64,000 nucleotides of DNA, from NCBI RefSeq assembly GCF_019075875.1, contig NZ_JAHOOZ010000001.1, positions 3,224,001 through 3,288,000 of the forward strand, written 5' to 3'. The notes under the pieces were generated by a model that saw only the letters and a program-made list of their open reading frames with translations, did no database searches and had not been told where the DNA came from. Positions within the stretch are counted from its first letter, which is position 1. Each line of letters starts with the position of its first letter. Shown here one piece after another: positions 8,873 through 18,142 of the stretch. The stretch comes from Novosphingobium sp. G106 (lineage in GTDB: Bacteria; Pseudomonadota; Alphaproteobacteria; Sphingomonadales; Sphingomonadaceae). The position numbers and the translations under genes were made by a program.

Positions 8873-10080
8873 CCGCCGGCGCTGGCAAGATCCTGGGCGT
8901 TGCCGGCTATGTCCTCCTGGCATTCCTTGCCGCCGCGGCGCTCGGCGTTCTCGTCGCGGCGATACCAATCCTGGGGGAACTGGGCCCGGTTCTGATGAGC
9001 TATGCCGGGCCCTGGATCACTCTCGTCTCATTGATTGGGGCAGCCATGATTTTCCGCCGCTGGCGCGCAAAAGGTCAGCCCTTCCTGCTGGCGATGACGA
9101 TCCTCGCCGCATTCGCCGGGGTGGCGACCGCTTTTGCCCAGGCGCGGCAGATCGCTGTCGCGCGGAAGAACGGCGCAAAGATCGACCTGGTCCAAGCGCT
9201 GCTCGCGCACTCGCAAACCGATACGACGCTCGTTCCGCTGACCGCTATTTATGCGCGCCATAATGGCGAGCCCCTGCCCCTCGACATCTACCGTCCGGAG
9301 GCGGCGGCGGCCGGCGCCGATGCGCCGGTCTTGGTCTACATTCACGGCGGCGGTTGGAACGCGCAGACACTGAAGCAGCGGCAAGCGGACTACCGCTGGT
9401 TCGCCGAGCGCGGCTACCTTGTGATTTCGCTCGAATATACCTTGGCCTCGGAAAAGCGGCATACTTGGGATGTCGTTCAGCCGCAGCTCGGGTGTGCTCT
9501 GGCCTGGGTCGGGGCCAATGCCGGAAGATATGGCGGCGATGCATCCCGCCTCGCCCTTTGGGGAGAGTCTGCCGGCGGGAACCTCGTGCTCAATCTTTCC
9601 TACATGGCCAACCAGGGCAGCCTGAAGCTCTCCTGCCCCGGCGAAGTGCCTAAGGTCGACGCAACCATTGCGCTCTATCCCGTCGTCGATCCAGCGCGGA
9701 TGTTCCGAAATCCGGATGTCCTGATCGGCGGGTTCGGCCGATTGATGACAGTGAACTACACGGGCGGCTCCCCCGATCAATTCCCCGATCGCTATGCCGT
9801 GATTGCATCATCGATGCACATCAGCGCCGCGGCGCCGCCGACGCTTTTGATCGTGCCCGAGGCCGACCATCTCGTCGTTCCCGCAGCTGCCGCTGAATTC
9901 GCAGGGCGAGCGCGTGCAGCCGGCATCGATATGCAAATGATCCGCATGCCTTATGCCGAGCAAGCTTTCGACCTCAGGAGCGGCAGCATCGGCAACCAGA
10001 TGGTCCGCGAGGTGATGCTGCGGTTTCTGAATCAAAAGGGCTTGCGGGCCGACAACCGCGCGATCGTGCAGAACCAATGA
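8869..10080 (+). CDS. Alpha/beta hydrolase with N-terminal membrane segments
   Basis: A 403-residue esterase-like protein. About 95 N-terminal residues form three probable membrane helices, then a short linker, then a hormone-sensitive-lipase/BD-FAE-type hydrolase. The oxyanion motif is HGGGWN and the nucleophile elbow GESAGGN; an Asp in the region VPEADHL could complete the triad. It probably acts at the inner membrane, facing the periplasm, to remove acyl groups or open lactones. ATGA overlaps on both sides indicate translational coupling with the ThuA and GH51 genes. Confidence 0.78.
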   Translation: MTAGAGKILGVAGYVLLAFLAAAALGVLVAAIPILGELGPVLMSYAGPWITLVSLIGAAMIFRRWRAKGQPFLLAMTILAAFAGVATAFAQARQIAVARKNGAKIDLVQALLAHSQTDTTLVPLTAIYARHNGEPLPLDIYRPEAAAAGADAPVLVYIHGGGWNAQTLKQRQADYRWFAERGYLVISLEYTLASEKRHTWDVVQPQLGCALAWVGANAGRYGGDASRLALWGESAGGNLVLNLSYMANQGSLKLSCPGEVPKVDATIALYPVVDPARMFRNPDVLIGGFGRLMTVNYTGGSPDQFPDRYAVIASSMHISAAAPPTLLIVPEADHLVVPAAAAEFAGRARAAGIDMQMIRMPYAEQAFDLRSGSIGNQMVREVMLRFLNQKGLRADNRAIVQNQ

Positions 10081-11771
10081 CGGGGATGGGAATGCTTCCT
10101 AAGAATTCGAAACGGGCCGCCGCCATCGCTGCAATAGCGGCATTTCTCGTCGAGCCCAACGCTATGCCAGCCTGGGCCCAGACCGCCCCCCCGACTGTCG
10201 TGCTTACCGTCCAGGCCGACAAGCCCGGTGCGGTGATCAACCGGGACATTTTCGGTCAGTTCGCCGAGCATCTGGGTCAAGGAATTTACGGCGGCGTCTG
10301 GGTCGGCAAGAATTCGAAGATCCCCAACGTCCGCGGCATCCGCAGCGATGTCACCGCCGCATTGCGCGCGCTCAAGGTCCCCGTCGTCCGCTGGCCCGGC
10401 GGCTGCTTTGCCGACGAATATCATTGGCGGAGCGGCGTCGGTCCCGCGAACAAGCGCGCGACGACGGTAAATACCAATTGGGCGAACTCCATCGAGCCCA
10501 ATACTTTCGGCACCGACGAGTTCATGGATTTTGCCGGCCAGATCGGTGCGGAAGCCTATATTTCGGTCAACGTCGGATCTGGCACCGTCGAGGAAGCCGC
10601 CGACTGGCTAGAGTACATGACCGCTGATGCGCCGGCGACCGGCGCCAAGGAGCGTGCCGCCAACGGTCACAAAGCGCCATACAGGGTAAAGTACCTTGGG
10701 CTCGGCAATGAGAGCTGGGGCTGCGGCGGTCCCTTCACGGCCGACGAATACGTCACGCGGATGAAACCGTTCGCCCATTTCGTCCATAACCAGAATCCCG
10801 AGCAGGCGCCCCCGAAGATAGACTTTGCCGCGATCGCCAAGGACCTGATGTCCGGCAAGCCGATGGACTCTTTGCCGCGCAATCCCAAAGGGATGATGCG
10901 CGTTGCCGTCGGGCCGAACAGTCTTGATGCCTCTTATACCGACGCCGTCATGAAAGCCTGGAAGGAGCGCTCACCGATCTATTGGGATATCGAAGGTCTG
11001 TCCTTTCATCATTACACTTACGGGACATCGCCGTTCAACGAACTCGCCACCGGCTTCGGCGAGCAACAGTATGCGACCGTGCTCAAACAGACGCTGGGCA
11101 TGGAAGACCTGATCGCCAAACATTCGGCGATCATGGACAAGTACGACCCTCGCAAATCGGTGGCGCTCGTGATCGACGAATGGGGACTTTGGCTCAAACC
11201 GATGGACGGCACCGAGCCGCTACACCTGCGGCAGCAGACTTCGTTGCGCGACGGGATCGCGGCAGCCTTGAACATCAATATTTTTGCCCGTCATGCCGAC
11301 CGGGTGCGCATGACGAACATCGCGCAGATGGTGAACGTCCTGCAGGCCATGATCATGACCGAGGGCGACAAGATGGTTCTGACGCCGACCTATCAGGTCT
11401 ACAGGATGTACGTGCCGTTCCAGGACGCACAGTTTCTGCCGATCTCGCTGGGCGCCGGCGAATACAGGTTCGGCGCCATCAGCCTGCCGAGCATCGATGC
11501 GATAGCCGCGCGCGGCAGAGACGGCAAGGTCTGGCTCGCTCTGACAAACCTCGATCCGAACAAGGCTGCGGACGTCACGGCCAACGCGCCCGGCGTCTCG
11601 GCCAGGGCAGCCATCGGCGAGGTGCTCACGGCTGACGCGGTCGATACAGTCAACACCTTCGGCGCGCCCAATGCTGTCAGCCCGAGGCCATTCAACGCCA
11701 GCGCGAGTGGCGGAGCGCTGGTGCTCCATCTGCCGCCCCATTCCCTCACCGTTGTACATCTCGAGCCTTGA
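10077..11771 (+). CDS. GH51 alpha-L-arabinofuranosidase, exported
   Basis: A 564-residue glycosidase. A signal peptide (about 1-35, ending AWAQ) leads into a GH51 TIM barrel and a C-terminal beta domain. The acid/base glutamate is E212 in LGNESWGCGG and the nucleophile E368 in VIDEWGLW; RWPGGCFAD near 105-113 is also characteristic. It removes terminal arabinofuranosyl units from glycosides or oligosaccharides. The start overlaps the previous stop by ATGA. Most bacterial GH51 enzymes are cytoplasmic, so a clear signal peptide is unusual and suggests work in the periplasm on glycosides brought in by the receptor. Confidence 0.87.
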   Translation: MTGMGMLPKNSKRAAAIAAIAAFLVEPNAMPAWAQTAPPTVVLTVQADKPGAVINRDIFGQFAEHLGQGIYGGVWVGKNSKIPNVRGIRSDVTAALRALKVPVVRWPGGCFADEYHWRSGVGPANKRATTVNTNWANSIEPNTFGTDEFMDFAGQIGAEAYISVNVGSGTVEEAADWLEYMTADAPATGAKERAANGHKAPYRVKYLGLGNESWGCGGPFTADEYVTRMKPFAHFVHNQNPEQAPPKIDFAAIAKDLMSGKPMDSLPRNPKGMMRVAVGPNSLDASYTDAVMKAWKERSPIYWDIEGLSFHHYTYGTSPFNELATGFGEQQYATVLKQTLGMEDLIAKHSAIMDKYDPRKSVALVIDEWGLWLKPMDGTEPLHLRQQTSLRDGIAAALNINIFARHADRVRMTNIAQMVNVLQAMIMTEGDKMVLTPTYQVYRMYVPFQDAQFLPISLGAGEYRFGAISLPSIDAIAARGRDGKVWLALTNLDPNKAADVTANAPGVSARAAIGEVLTADAVDTVNTFGAPNAVSPRPFNASASGGALVLHLPPHSLTVVHLEP

Positions 11772-11802
11772 TGAGGCTGCGCGCGATGGAGGAAGTAATT
11801 CG

Positions 11803-12429
11803 ATGACTTCAAGAGAGCCTGGCAGCCTGAAGGCCGAGAATGCCCATATGGAATTGGCAGACGACGCAGGGCCGGACTTCGGGGCAACTCGGCGCTCCTT
11901 CCTGCGCAACGCCCTGCTCGCGATCGGTGTGTCCGGCGCCGCATTCCCCGCCTGGGACTGCCTGCTTGCCGCCGCCGCGAGCGGAACTCCGTTTATAGGC
12001 GCGGCGCGATTTCAGGTGTTGGATGCCGTCGCGGAAACGATCATGCCTCGAACCGACACGCCTGGCGCCCGGGATGCGCTCGTCCCTGCGCGTTTCGACG
12101 GTCTGATGAAGACCTGGGCTTCGGCGGAAACCCATGCGGATTTTGCCCGGGTCCTTGACGAAATCGACCTCGCGGCGCGCATGCGTGATCCCAGAGGAAT
12201 TGTCGGGCTGTCCGCCCCGCAGCAGCTCGAGGTCGTCGCAGCATACGACCAAGCGAAACTGAAGGACCGCGCTTACCTCAAGTTCAAGGGCGTGATCCTT
12301 GCTCTCTATTACTTGTCGGAACCCGGCGCGACACAGGAGCTGCGCTATGAGCATGTACCCGGCGTCTGGGAGCCCTCGATACCGGTGACGCCGGATACGC
12401 GCGCCTACGCCGTCGATATCAGCATTTGA
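11803..12429 (+). CDS. Gluconate 2-dehydrogenase subunit 3-like protein, Tat-exported
   Basis: A 208-residue protein with a Tat-type signal (RRSFLRNAL at about 30) and then the small-subunit domain, including AVAETIMPRTDTPGA and a C-terminal part with YYLSEPG. Proteins of this family pair with GMC flavoproteins, escort them through the Tat system and help attach them to electron acceptors. The GMC gene follows 12 bases later. ATG 11803 is chosen because GGAGG lies about ten bases upstream, although the signal begins late in the sequence and an internal start at Met16 is possible. Confidence 0.83.
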   Translation: MTSREPGSLKAENAHMELADDAGPDFGATRRSFLRNALLAIGVSGAAFPAWDCLLAAAASGTPFIGAARFQVLDAVAETIMPRTDTPGARDALVPARFDGLMKTWASAETHADFARVLDEIDLAARMRDPRGIVGLSAPQQLEVVAAYDQAKLKDRAYLKFKGVILALYYLSEPGATQELRYEHVPGVWEPSIPVTPDTRAYAVDISI

Positions 12430-12441
12430 AGGACGTCTGTG

Positions 12442-14127
12442 ATGTTTGATGCAATTGTCGTCGGGTCAGGCATCAGTGGCGGCTGGGTCGCCAAGGAGCT
12501 CACCGAGAAAGGCCTGAAAGTGCTGCTGCTCGAGCGCGGCCCCAACATCGAGCATATCACCGACTACAAGGACGGTCTCATGCCGTGGGAGCAGGAGAAC
12601 GAAGGCCGCGTTGCCGAGGACGAAGCCGCGCGCGACTATGCCATCCAGAGCACGGTCTATCCGTTCAGCAGCGCCAACAAGACCTTCTGGGTCAACGACC
12701 GCGAGCATCCCTATTCTACGCCAGACGGCAAGCCATTCACCTGGATCAGGGGCTTCCATCTGGGCGGCCGCTCTTTGATGTGGGGACGCATGTCGCTGCG
12801 GCTCAGCGACCTCGATTTTGGCGCGAACAAGAAGGACGGCCACGGGTCTGATTGGCCGATCCGCTATGCCGATCTCAAGCCTTGGTACGACCATGTCGAG
12901 GCCTTCGCCGGCGTTTCGGGATCGACCGAAGGATTGGCGCAGCTTCCCGATGGCGACTTCCTGAAGCCCATGGCGCTCAACGACGTCGAAGCGGACTTCA
13001 AGAAGAAGATCGAGGCCCGATTCCCAGGGCGCACGGTAATCCCGCCGCGCGTCGCGAACCTTTCGGAGGTCCGAGAGCAGCACACCGATCTGGGCAGGAG
13101 CCCCTGCCAGTACCGATCGCAGTGCCACAACGGCTGCAGCTACGGCGCCTATTTCTCCAGCCTGAGCGCGACGCTTCCCGCAGCGCAGAAAACGGGTAAT
13201 TTGACTGTTGTCACGGACGCCATCGTCGACAGCGTCATCCACGACGCCAAGACCAACCGCGTGACCGGCGTGCGCGTGCTGGACGCCAAGACCAAGCAGG
13301 GCCGAACCTACAATGCCAAAATGGTCTTCCTCAACGCCTCGACCATTCCGACTGCGCAAATCCTGCTCGGTTCCAAGAGCGCCGCTTTCCCAAATGGCCT
13401 CGCCAACAGCTCGGACATGGTCGGACGCAACCTGATGGACCACCTGGGCGGAGCTTTTGCCATGGGTGTCTATCCGGGCTTCGAAGACCGCTATTATCGG
13501 GGCCGCCGGCCGCAGGCCAACGTCATCCCGAGATTTCGCAATGTCGACACGCAGGAAGAATACCTGCGCGGGTTCGGCATGGTCGCCATGGCCTTCCGGT
13601 CAAACTGGAAGCTCGCTTCGATGGCACCGATTGGCGTCGGTGCCGCAGCCAAGGAACGGATGCGCAAACCCGGCCCGTGGATGCTGTTCGCTGGCGGCGG
13701 TGCGGAAATGCTGCCCAATCGCGACAACCGCGTGACCTTGCATCCCACCCGCAAGGACCAATGGGGCATGGCCATTCCGCACATCGAATGCACGCCCGGT
13801 GACAACGACCGCAAGCTGGTTGCTGCGGCGCAGGCCGATGCCGAGGCTATGCTCTCCGCAGCCGGCGTCCACATAATCGCGAAGGGCCAGGGGCCGAGCA
13901 CACCCGGCGTGACGATTCATGAGATGGGCACGGCCCATATGGGAACCGATCCAAGAACATCGGTCCTCAACAAGTTCAATCAGGCGCACGATGTGCCGAA
14001 TCTGTTCATCACCGACGGCGCCGCGATGGCTTCGAGCGCGACCCAGAACCCGTCGCTGACCTACATGGCGCTATCGGCAAGGGCCGCGCACCACGCGGTG
14101 GAATTCCTCAAGAACGGTGCGATCTAG
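12442..14127 (+). CDS. GMC-family FAD oxidoreductase (glucoside 3-dehydrogenase-like)
   Basis: A 561-residue flavoenzyme. The N-terminal dinucleotide fold is VVGSGISGGWVAKEL with LLLERG after it. A Cys-rich stretch near 215-235 (CQYRSQCHNGCSYGAYFSS) and the C-terminal GTAHMGTDP and ATQNPSLTYMALS complete the usual GMC outline. With the preceding small subunit it resembles FAD-dependent glucoside 3-dehydrogenases and gluconate dehydrogenases, which oxidise sugar hydroxyls in the periplasm. No cytochrome c subunit is encoded beside it. ATG 12442 is preferred over GTG 12439; AAGGA lies at 12429-12433. Confidence 0.86.
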   Translation: MFDAIVVGSGISGGWVAKELTEKGLKVLLLERGPNIEHITDYKDGLMPWEQENEGRVAEDEAARDYAIQSTVYPFSSANKTFWVNDREHPYSTPDGKPFTWIRGFHLGGRSLMWGRMSLRLSDLDFGANKKDGHGSDWPIRYADLKPWYDHVEAFAGVSGSTEGLAQLPDGDFLKPMALNDVEADFKKKIEARFPGRTVIPPRVANLSEVREQHTDLGRSPCQYRSQCHNGCSYGAYFSSLSATLPAAQKTGNLTVVTDAIVDSVIHDAKTNRVTGVRVLDAKTKQGRTYNAKMVFLNASTIPTAQILLGSKSAAFPNGLANSSDMVGRNLMDHLGGAFAMGVYPGFEDRYYRGRRPQANVIPRFRNVDTQEEYLRGFGMVAMAFRSNWKLASMAPIGVGAAAKERMRKPGPWMLFAGGGAEMLPNRDNRVTLHPTRKDQWGMAIPHIECTPGDNDRKLVAAAQADAEAMLSAAGVHIIAKGQGPSTPGVTIHEMGTAHMGTDPRTSVLNKFNQAHDVPNLFITDGAAMASSATQNPSLTYMALSARAAHHAVEFLKNGAI

Positions 14128-14136
14128 CCGGGTTGG

Positions 14137-15351
14137 TCAGCGTTGCTCGATCTCTTCCGCGGACAGCGGTATCCAGGCGACGAGCAGCGCGGCCACGATC
14201 ACCATCGGCGCGACGATCGCTAGGTAGCCAGAATAGGTTTGGCTCGCATCGAATAGAGCTCCTGCGACGACCGGACCGATGCTCGCGCAGACGGAAATGA
14301 TCGCCATGAAGGTCGCATAGATCGCGCCGAATACTTCCTGCCCGAAACGCCGCGCCGCGATGTAGGTGACGATGTCCAACTCCGCGCCGGAAGCGAAGCC
14401 CAGGAACGTGACCGCACCAATTGCCGCGGGCAACGATCCGGGAAAGGCGAGCAGCAGACCCACTGCGCCCAGCGGCAGGAGAAAAGCGATAACGCCGACG
14501 AGACGCGTGGGCAGGCGATCGAGAAGAAAACCGGTTGTGAGCCGGCCCATGACAGAAAACACGCCGATCAGACCGGCGACACCTGCTGCCGCTCTCAGAT
14601 CCATGCCGGACACCTTCAACACCGGTACGAAGTGGACAGACAGGCCATAGTAGGCTGCAGAAAAGAGACCAGCGGCCGAAACGAGGCCGATGAAGCTGCG
14701 GCTCCGCAGGGCGTGACTGATCGACTGTCCCGCTGCACCTCTGCCTCGATCGTCGACGACGACCGGCGGGCCATGAAGAAAGAGAAAAGCCAGAGGCAGG
14801 GCCACAACAACGTATAGCGTAGCCATCAACGGGAAAGCCGCGCGCCAACCGAATGCATCGATGCAAAAGGCTGCGAGCAGTGGCCAAATAAAGCTGCCGA
14901 ACCCGAGGCCCGCCAAGGTCACTGCAATGGCGAGACCCCGCGATCTCTTGAAGCGGGCAACGATCGCCTTGACCCAGACGATCTGGGAAATCCCCCCCTG
15001 AAAAAGGGCAAGCAAAAGGCATATCCCATACCATTGCCACAATTTGCCGGTGACGAGACCGAACAGCGATATGGTCAGCGCAAACGGAACGATGGCGAAC
15101 AGCGCAACTTTGCGTGGGCCAACTCGGTCGATCAGCGAACCGACCGCTGGGCCGATAAATAGCCCGGAGACCATCATCAGCATGAAAGCGGACGAATACT
15201 GTGCCCGGCTCCACCCGAACTCGCTGGTCACGCTTTCCATGTACACGCCGCCAACGAAGGCGAACATGGCGCTGCCGGAAACGCCCAAAGTACAGGCCAG
15301 CGCCAGCGGCCACATCGAGGCCCACTCCTGTCGAGCGGTCAAGGGTGTCAT
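14137..15351 (-). CDS. MFS transporter (oxalate/formate or monocarboxylate type)
   Basis: A 404-residue protein with about twelve hydrophobic helices. Family signs include GWSRAQYSSAF after helix 1, GSLIDRVGPRKV between helices 2 and 3, and GRLTTGFLLDRL in the second half, as in monocarboxylate or oxalate:formate antiporters. The start is ATG 15351 with AAAGGAG seven bases upstream; the frame extends further but without signals. It converges with the GMC gene, whose stop is nine bases away, and probably moves the acid or sugar acid released by that cluster across the inner membrane. Confidence 0.86.
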   Translation of the reverse strand: MTPLTARQEWASMWPLALACTLGVSGSAMFAFVGGVYMESVTSEFGWSRAQYSSAFMLMMVSGLFIGPAVGSLIDRVGPRKVALFAIVPFALTISLFGLVTGKLWQWYGICLLLALFQGGISQIVWVKAIVARFKRSRGLAIAVTLAGLGFGSFIWPLLAAFCIDAFGWRAAFPLMATLYVVVALPLAFLFLHGPPVVVDDRGRGAAGQSISHALRSRSFIGLVSAAGLFSAAYYGLSVHFVPVLKVSGMDLRAAAGVAGLIGVFSVMGRLTTGFLLDRLPTRLVGVIAFLLPLGAVGLLLAFPGSLPAAIGAVTFLGFASGAELDIVTYIAARRFGQEVFGAIYATFMAIISVCASIGPVVAGALFDASQTYSGYLAIVAPMVIVAALLVAWIPLSAEEIEQR

Positions 15352-15430
15352 CGGGCGGCTCCTTTGCTGTGGGACGCCGGCTTTCACGGCAGCGCCGGAA
15401 CATTCATTTCGGTCTGGCGCGGCGGTGCGA

Positions 15431-16078
15431 TCACGTCGCTGACGGGAAAAGAGAATCGACCGCATCGAAGACGAACTCCTTCACGGCCTGGGCGGAATTG
15501 CCCGCACGATCGGGCGCGAGGTGCGCCAACGCAATTCGGCCATGCGCGAGTGAGATCAGCAGCAATGTCGTCGACACCGTGTCAGCGAGAGGCAGGCGCC
15601 CGCCTTCGCTCGCGAATGCCTCGATCAGATGCAGAACCGGGCGGTAAGCAGGACGCATGTGCCCCTGCATCTCGTACTGTTCCTCAGTATTGATCGGATG
15701 GAGAGCGAACAGGAGCTGGTACCGCGAAGGCCGGCCCATGGCATATTCCACAAAGGCTCCAAACTGATCCTTGAGCCGGCCGATCCTATCGGGGGCCAGT
15801 GACGAAGCGGCAGCCGCTTCCATCTCTTCACCCACCTGACGCCAGCATTCGCGCACGATCTCGGTCATCAAGGTACGCGCGTCGGCGAAATGCGGATAGA
15901 CCGACGGCGCAGCCACGCCCGCCTCCCGCGCAACCAGGCGCAGTCCGAGTTGCGTTCCGGGCGCGGAGTCGAGAATACGCATCGCCGCCTGGACCAATTC
16001 CTCGCGAAGGCGGGATCCTTCGCCCCTCTGGTTCCGTTTTCGCCTGGGTTCCGGTTTGACCGCGCGCTCTTTCATCAT
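15431..16078 (-). CDS. TetR-family transcriptional regulator
   Basis: A 215-residue regulator. The N-terminal helix-turn-helix covers about 20-65 (REELVQAAMRIL to GVAAPSVYPHFADARTL); the rest is a helical ligand-binding domain containing RPSRYQLLFALHP. The start is one of two tandem ATG codons (16078 or 16075). It lies 79 bases upstream of the MFS gene on the same strand and probably controls it or the glycoside operon. No matching operator is obvious in the 112 bases before it. Confidence 0.85.
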   Translation of the reverse strand: MMKERAVKPEPRRKRNQRGEGSRLREELVQAAMRILDSAPGTQLGLRLVAREAGVAAPSVYPHFADARTLMTEIVRECWRQVGEEMEAAAASSLAPDRIGRLKDQFGAFVEYAMGRPSRYQLLFALHPINTEEQYEMQGHMRPAYRPVLHLIEAFASEGGRLPLADTVSTTLLLISLAHGRIALAHLAPDRAGNSAQAVKEFVFDAVDSLFPSAT

Positions 16079-16190
16079 GCCCACTTCCCGATCATTCCGG
16101 AACGCCATAGCCAATCTCGCGCGGCCGCGGCAGTCGGTGCGATCGCCCGCAGTTAATAGCGAACCGCCCTCCTCCAAGAGTCTCGCTCAC

Positions 16191-17084
16191 TTATTCAGCC
16201 GCCTCTTGCCTTGCATCTTCGTCAACGTGCGTCCCGAGGCCGGAAAGTTCATATCCATCCGGATAGATCTGGCGAACCATCTTCTCGAACTTGTTTGGCG
16301 CACCGTCGGGAACCGGATCGCGTCTCCCGATGCGTTTCATGGCCTGATGCGCGATACGCCGGGTAAGCGATGAAGGAACCGGCACTTCGCAAGCCTCCGC
16401 AATCCGCCGATCGAGATGAGAAAGCAGGAATGGCGCTGTCAGCGGGCGCAAAGGAGCGGGAAGCAATTTGCGAAACCACAGCATGAACGCATCCGACATT
16501 CGCCGGTTCTGCGGCTCGAAGCCCAGCTCGGTGTCCAGATAATGATCAAAGAACTCGCGCATTTCCGCCACTGAGCCGGGCAACGGCCTAGGCGAACCGA
16601 ACGCGAGAGCCTGGTAGTTATAAAATATGCGAACGGCCTCTCTTTCGATATCCGTCACCGCGCGCCAGCCGAACTTTTCGGCGAGGTCGAGCGAGCCAAT
16701 TGCTTCCTCGATGCCGACTGCAACGAAGTCGTCTGCCTGGATGTCGTAGCGACTGTGCATGGAATTGACGCGCCGGGCCGCCTCGCGGCCGACGGGGGTG
16801 CCGAAGCCATGCTTCATTACGGCGCTGCCAAGCAAGGTCGTGTCGAGAATGCGCTTGGCGATGCGATTGTCGATTTCGCCAGTCGAGCCCAGGACACGCG
16901 AGATACGCGGCGCGGCAAATGTGAACATGAACCCGTTGAAGGACTTCAGCAGCATCACCGACTGGAAATCTGCGTAGAAGAGGTTGGTGATCTCGAGATA
17001 ATCCTTGGCGGGATCGAGCTTCTCGATGTGCCTCAAGCGTGCGTACGGATCGGGTTGTCCTAACCAGAGCGGTTTCTGCTTCAT
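16191..17084 (-). CDS. Oxygenase of the MpaB / rubber-oxygenase family (DUF2236)
   Basis: A 297-residue protein of the family that includes fungal MpaB, which cuts a prenyl side chain, and latex-clearing protein Lcp, which cuts polyisoprene at C=C bonds with heme b. The family core runs from about 50 (LLKSFNGFMFTFAAPRISRVLG) through AARRVNSMHSRYDIQADDF, where H is a likely conserved residue, to GWRAVTDIEREAVRIF. There is no signal peptide. It is the last gene of a three-gene run behind two SnoaL-like genes, six bases after the second. The family link to isoprenoid cleavage supports a terpenoid theme, but the substrate is not known. Confidence 0.78.
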   Translation of the reverse strand: MKQKPLWLGQPDPYARLRHIEKLDPAKDYLEITNLFYADFQSVMLLKSFNGFMFTFAAPRISRVLGSTGEIDNRIAKRILDTTLLGSAVMKHGFGTPVGREAARRVNSMHSRYDIQADDFVAVGIEEAIGSLDLAEKFGWRAVTDIEREAVRIFYNYQALAFGSPRPLPGSVAEMREFFDHYLDTELGFEPQNRRMSDAFMLWFRKLLPAPLRPLTAPFLLSHLDRRIAEACEVPVPSSLTRRIAHQAMKRIGRRDPVPDGAPNKFEKMVRQIYPDGYELSGLGTHVDEDARQEAAE

Positions 17085-17090
17085 TGCTGG

Positions 17091-17537
17091 CTATTTCTGC
17101 TCGAGCGAAGGCGACAGGCGCATATGGGTGCGCTTGAGCTGGCGGCTGGTGAACAGCCAGGTACCGTCCCGCTTCTCGTAGGTCTCGTGATAGAAGCCGA
17201 AGCCGTGGATCAGAAGCTCCTTGGTCTCGGCGTCGAAGATCATGTCCTCCATGCCCCAGATGCCCTTGGCCTGGGTCGGAGTTTCGAACGTGATCTCGGG
17301 GGTGTGCGAGTGATGCACGGTGATGCGGTGATCGCCCATGAGCTTGCTGACGTTGTCGATCATTTCCTGCGCGCTGCCCCAGCGCGGCAATCCCTCGTTA
17401 TGCGAAACGTGGTCGGGCGCATGCAGCGAGAGATAGAGTTCCCAATCCTTGGTGTCCGCGGCACGGTCGCGGCGCGCCTTGAGAAGCTTTATGTCCTCGA
17501 GCGCGAGCAGCCGCTCCAGTTCGGTCATGCCTTCCAT
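17091..17537 (-). CDS. SnoaL-like (NTF2-fold) protein, copy 2
   Basis: A 148-residue protein of the SnoaL/NTF2-like fold, used by polyketide cyclases, ketosteroid isomerase and limonene-epoxide hydrolase. It is clearly paralogous to the next gene upstream: both carry LLKxRRDRAADTKDW, LHAPDH, HHSHTPEITF and a YHETYEKRxGxWLFTSRxLK end. The start ATG 17537 has GAGG nine bases before it. Gaps to both neighbours are short (20 and 6 bases), so the three genes form one operon. The repeated His and Asp residues could serve acid-base catalysis. Confidence 0.78.
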   Translation of the reverse strand: MEGMTELERLLALEDIKLLKARRDRAADTKDWELYLSLHAPDHVSHNEGLPRWGSAQEMIDNVSKLMGDHRITVHHSHTPEITFETPTQAKGIWGMEDMIFDAETKELLIHGFGFYHETYEKRDGTWLFTSRQLKRTHMRLSPSLEQK

Positions 17538-17557
17538 GTCGTCATCCTCGTCTTGGG

Positions 17558-18031
17558 TTAGCTGGCAGCGTCGTCGATCGGGGGCGGGAAAATCGCGTCC
17601 GGCGATTTCCAAGTGTGGTAATATTTGAGGCGACGGCTAGTGAAGAGCCAGCGCCCGCTCCGCTTCTCATAGGTTTCGTGATAGTGGCCGAAGGCCTGAA
17701 ACCAGTGCTCCTCGCCATGCTGCTGCCAAAGCGACAGGCCTTCCATCGCCCAGATGCCGCTCGCTCGCTCCGGCGACTGGAATGTGATCTCGGGTGTGTG
17801 CGAGTGGTGGAGCGTTGTGAGGTTCTCCATCGACTTGCGCACTACGACCATCATCTCGGCCGCGGTCGCCGTGCCGCCATAGTCATCATTGTACGAACGG
17901 TGATCGGGAGCGTGCAAGGCCTCGTAGAGCGCCCAGTCCTTGGTGTCGGCCGCGCGGTCGCGGCGTGACTTCAGCAGACCGATTTCCTCCAAGGCGGCAA
18001 GCCGTTCAAGACCGGAAATCTGATCATCCAT
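17558..18031 (-). CDS. SnoaL-like (NTF2-fold) protein, copy 1
   Basis: A 157-residue SnoaL-like protein, the first gene of the operon that ends with the MpaB-like oxygenase. It shares most conserved stretches with the gene just downstream, which indicates a tandem duplication followed by divergence; the tails differ (WKSPDAIFPPP here). ATG 18031 is preceded by GAGGG. It may act as a hydratase, isomerase or cyclase on an oxidised intermediate, or pair with its paralogue as a heterodimer. Confidence 0.78.
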   Translation of the reverse strand: MDDQISGLERLAALEEIGLLKSRRDRAADTKDWALYEALHAPDHRSYNDDYGGTATAAEMMVVVRKSMENLTTLHHSHTPEITFQSPERASGIWAMEGLSLWQQHGEEHWFQAFGHYHETYEKRSGRWLFTSRRLKYYHTWKSPDAIFPPPIDDAAS

Positions 18032-18072
18032 AGCGCCCTCACAACCCGACTCCACAACCGCCTTGACCCATT

Positions 18073-18123
18073 ACCTTACGTGCGTTAGCTGACAAGCAAA
18101 TAATGCATATCACCTGATGCATT
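18073..18123. promoter_or_regulatory. Divergent control region with two inverted-repeat operators
   Basis: Between the divergent SnoaL and SDR operons lie ACCTTACGTGCGTTAGCT (18073-18090) and the exact inverted repeat AATGCAT-N8-ATGCATT (18102-18123). The first resembles ACCTATTCTGCGTTAGGT at 24461-24478 in 13 of 18 positions. The second sits 20 bases before the SDR start codon. Both look like TetR-type operators. Confidence 0.4.
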
Positions 18124-18142
18124 TCGAGCGAGGAGACGGGCT

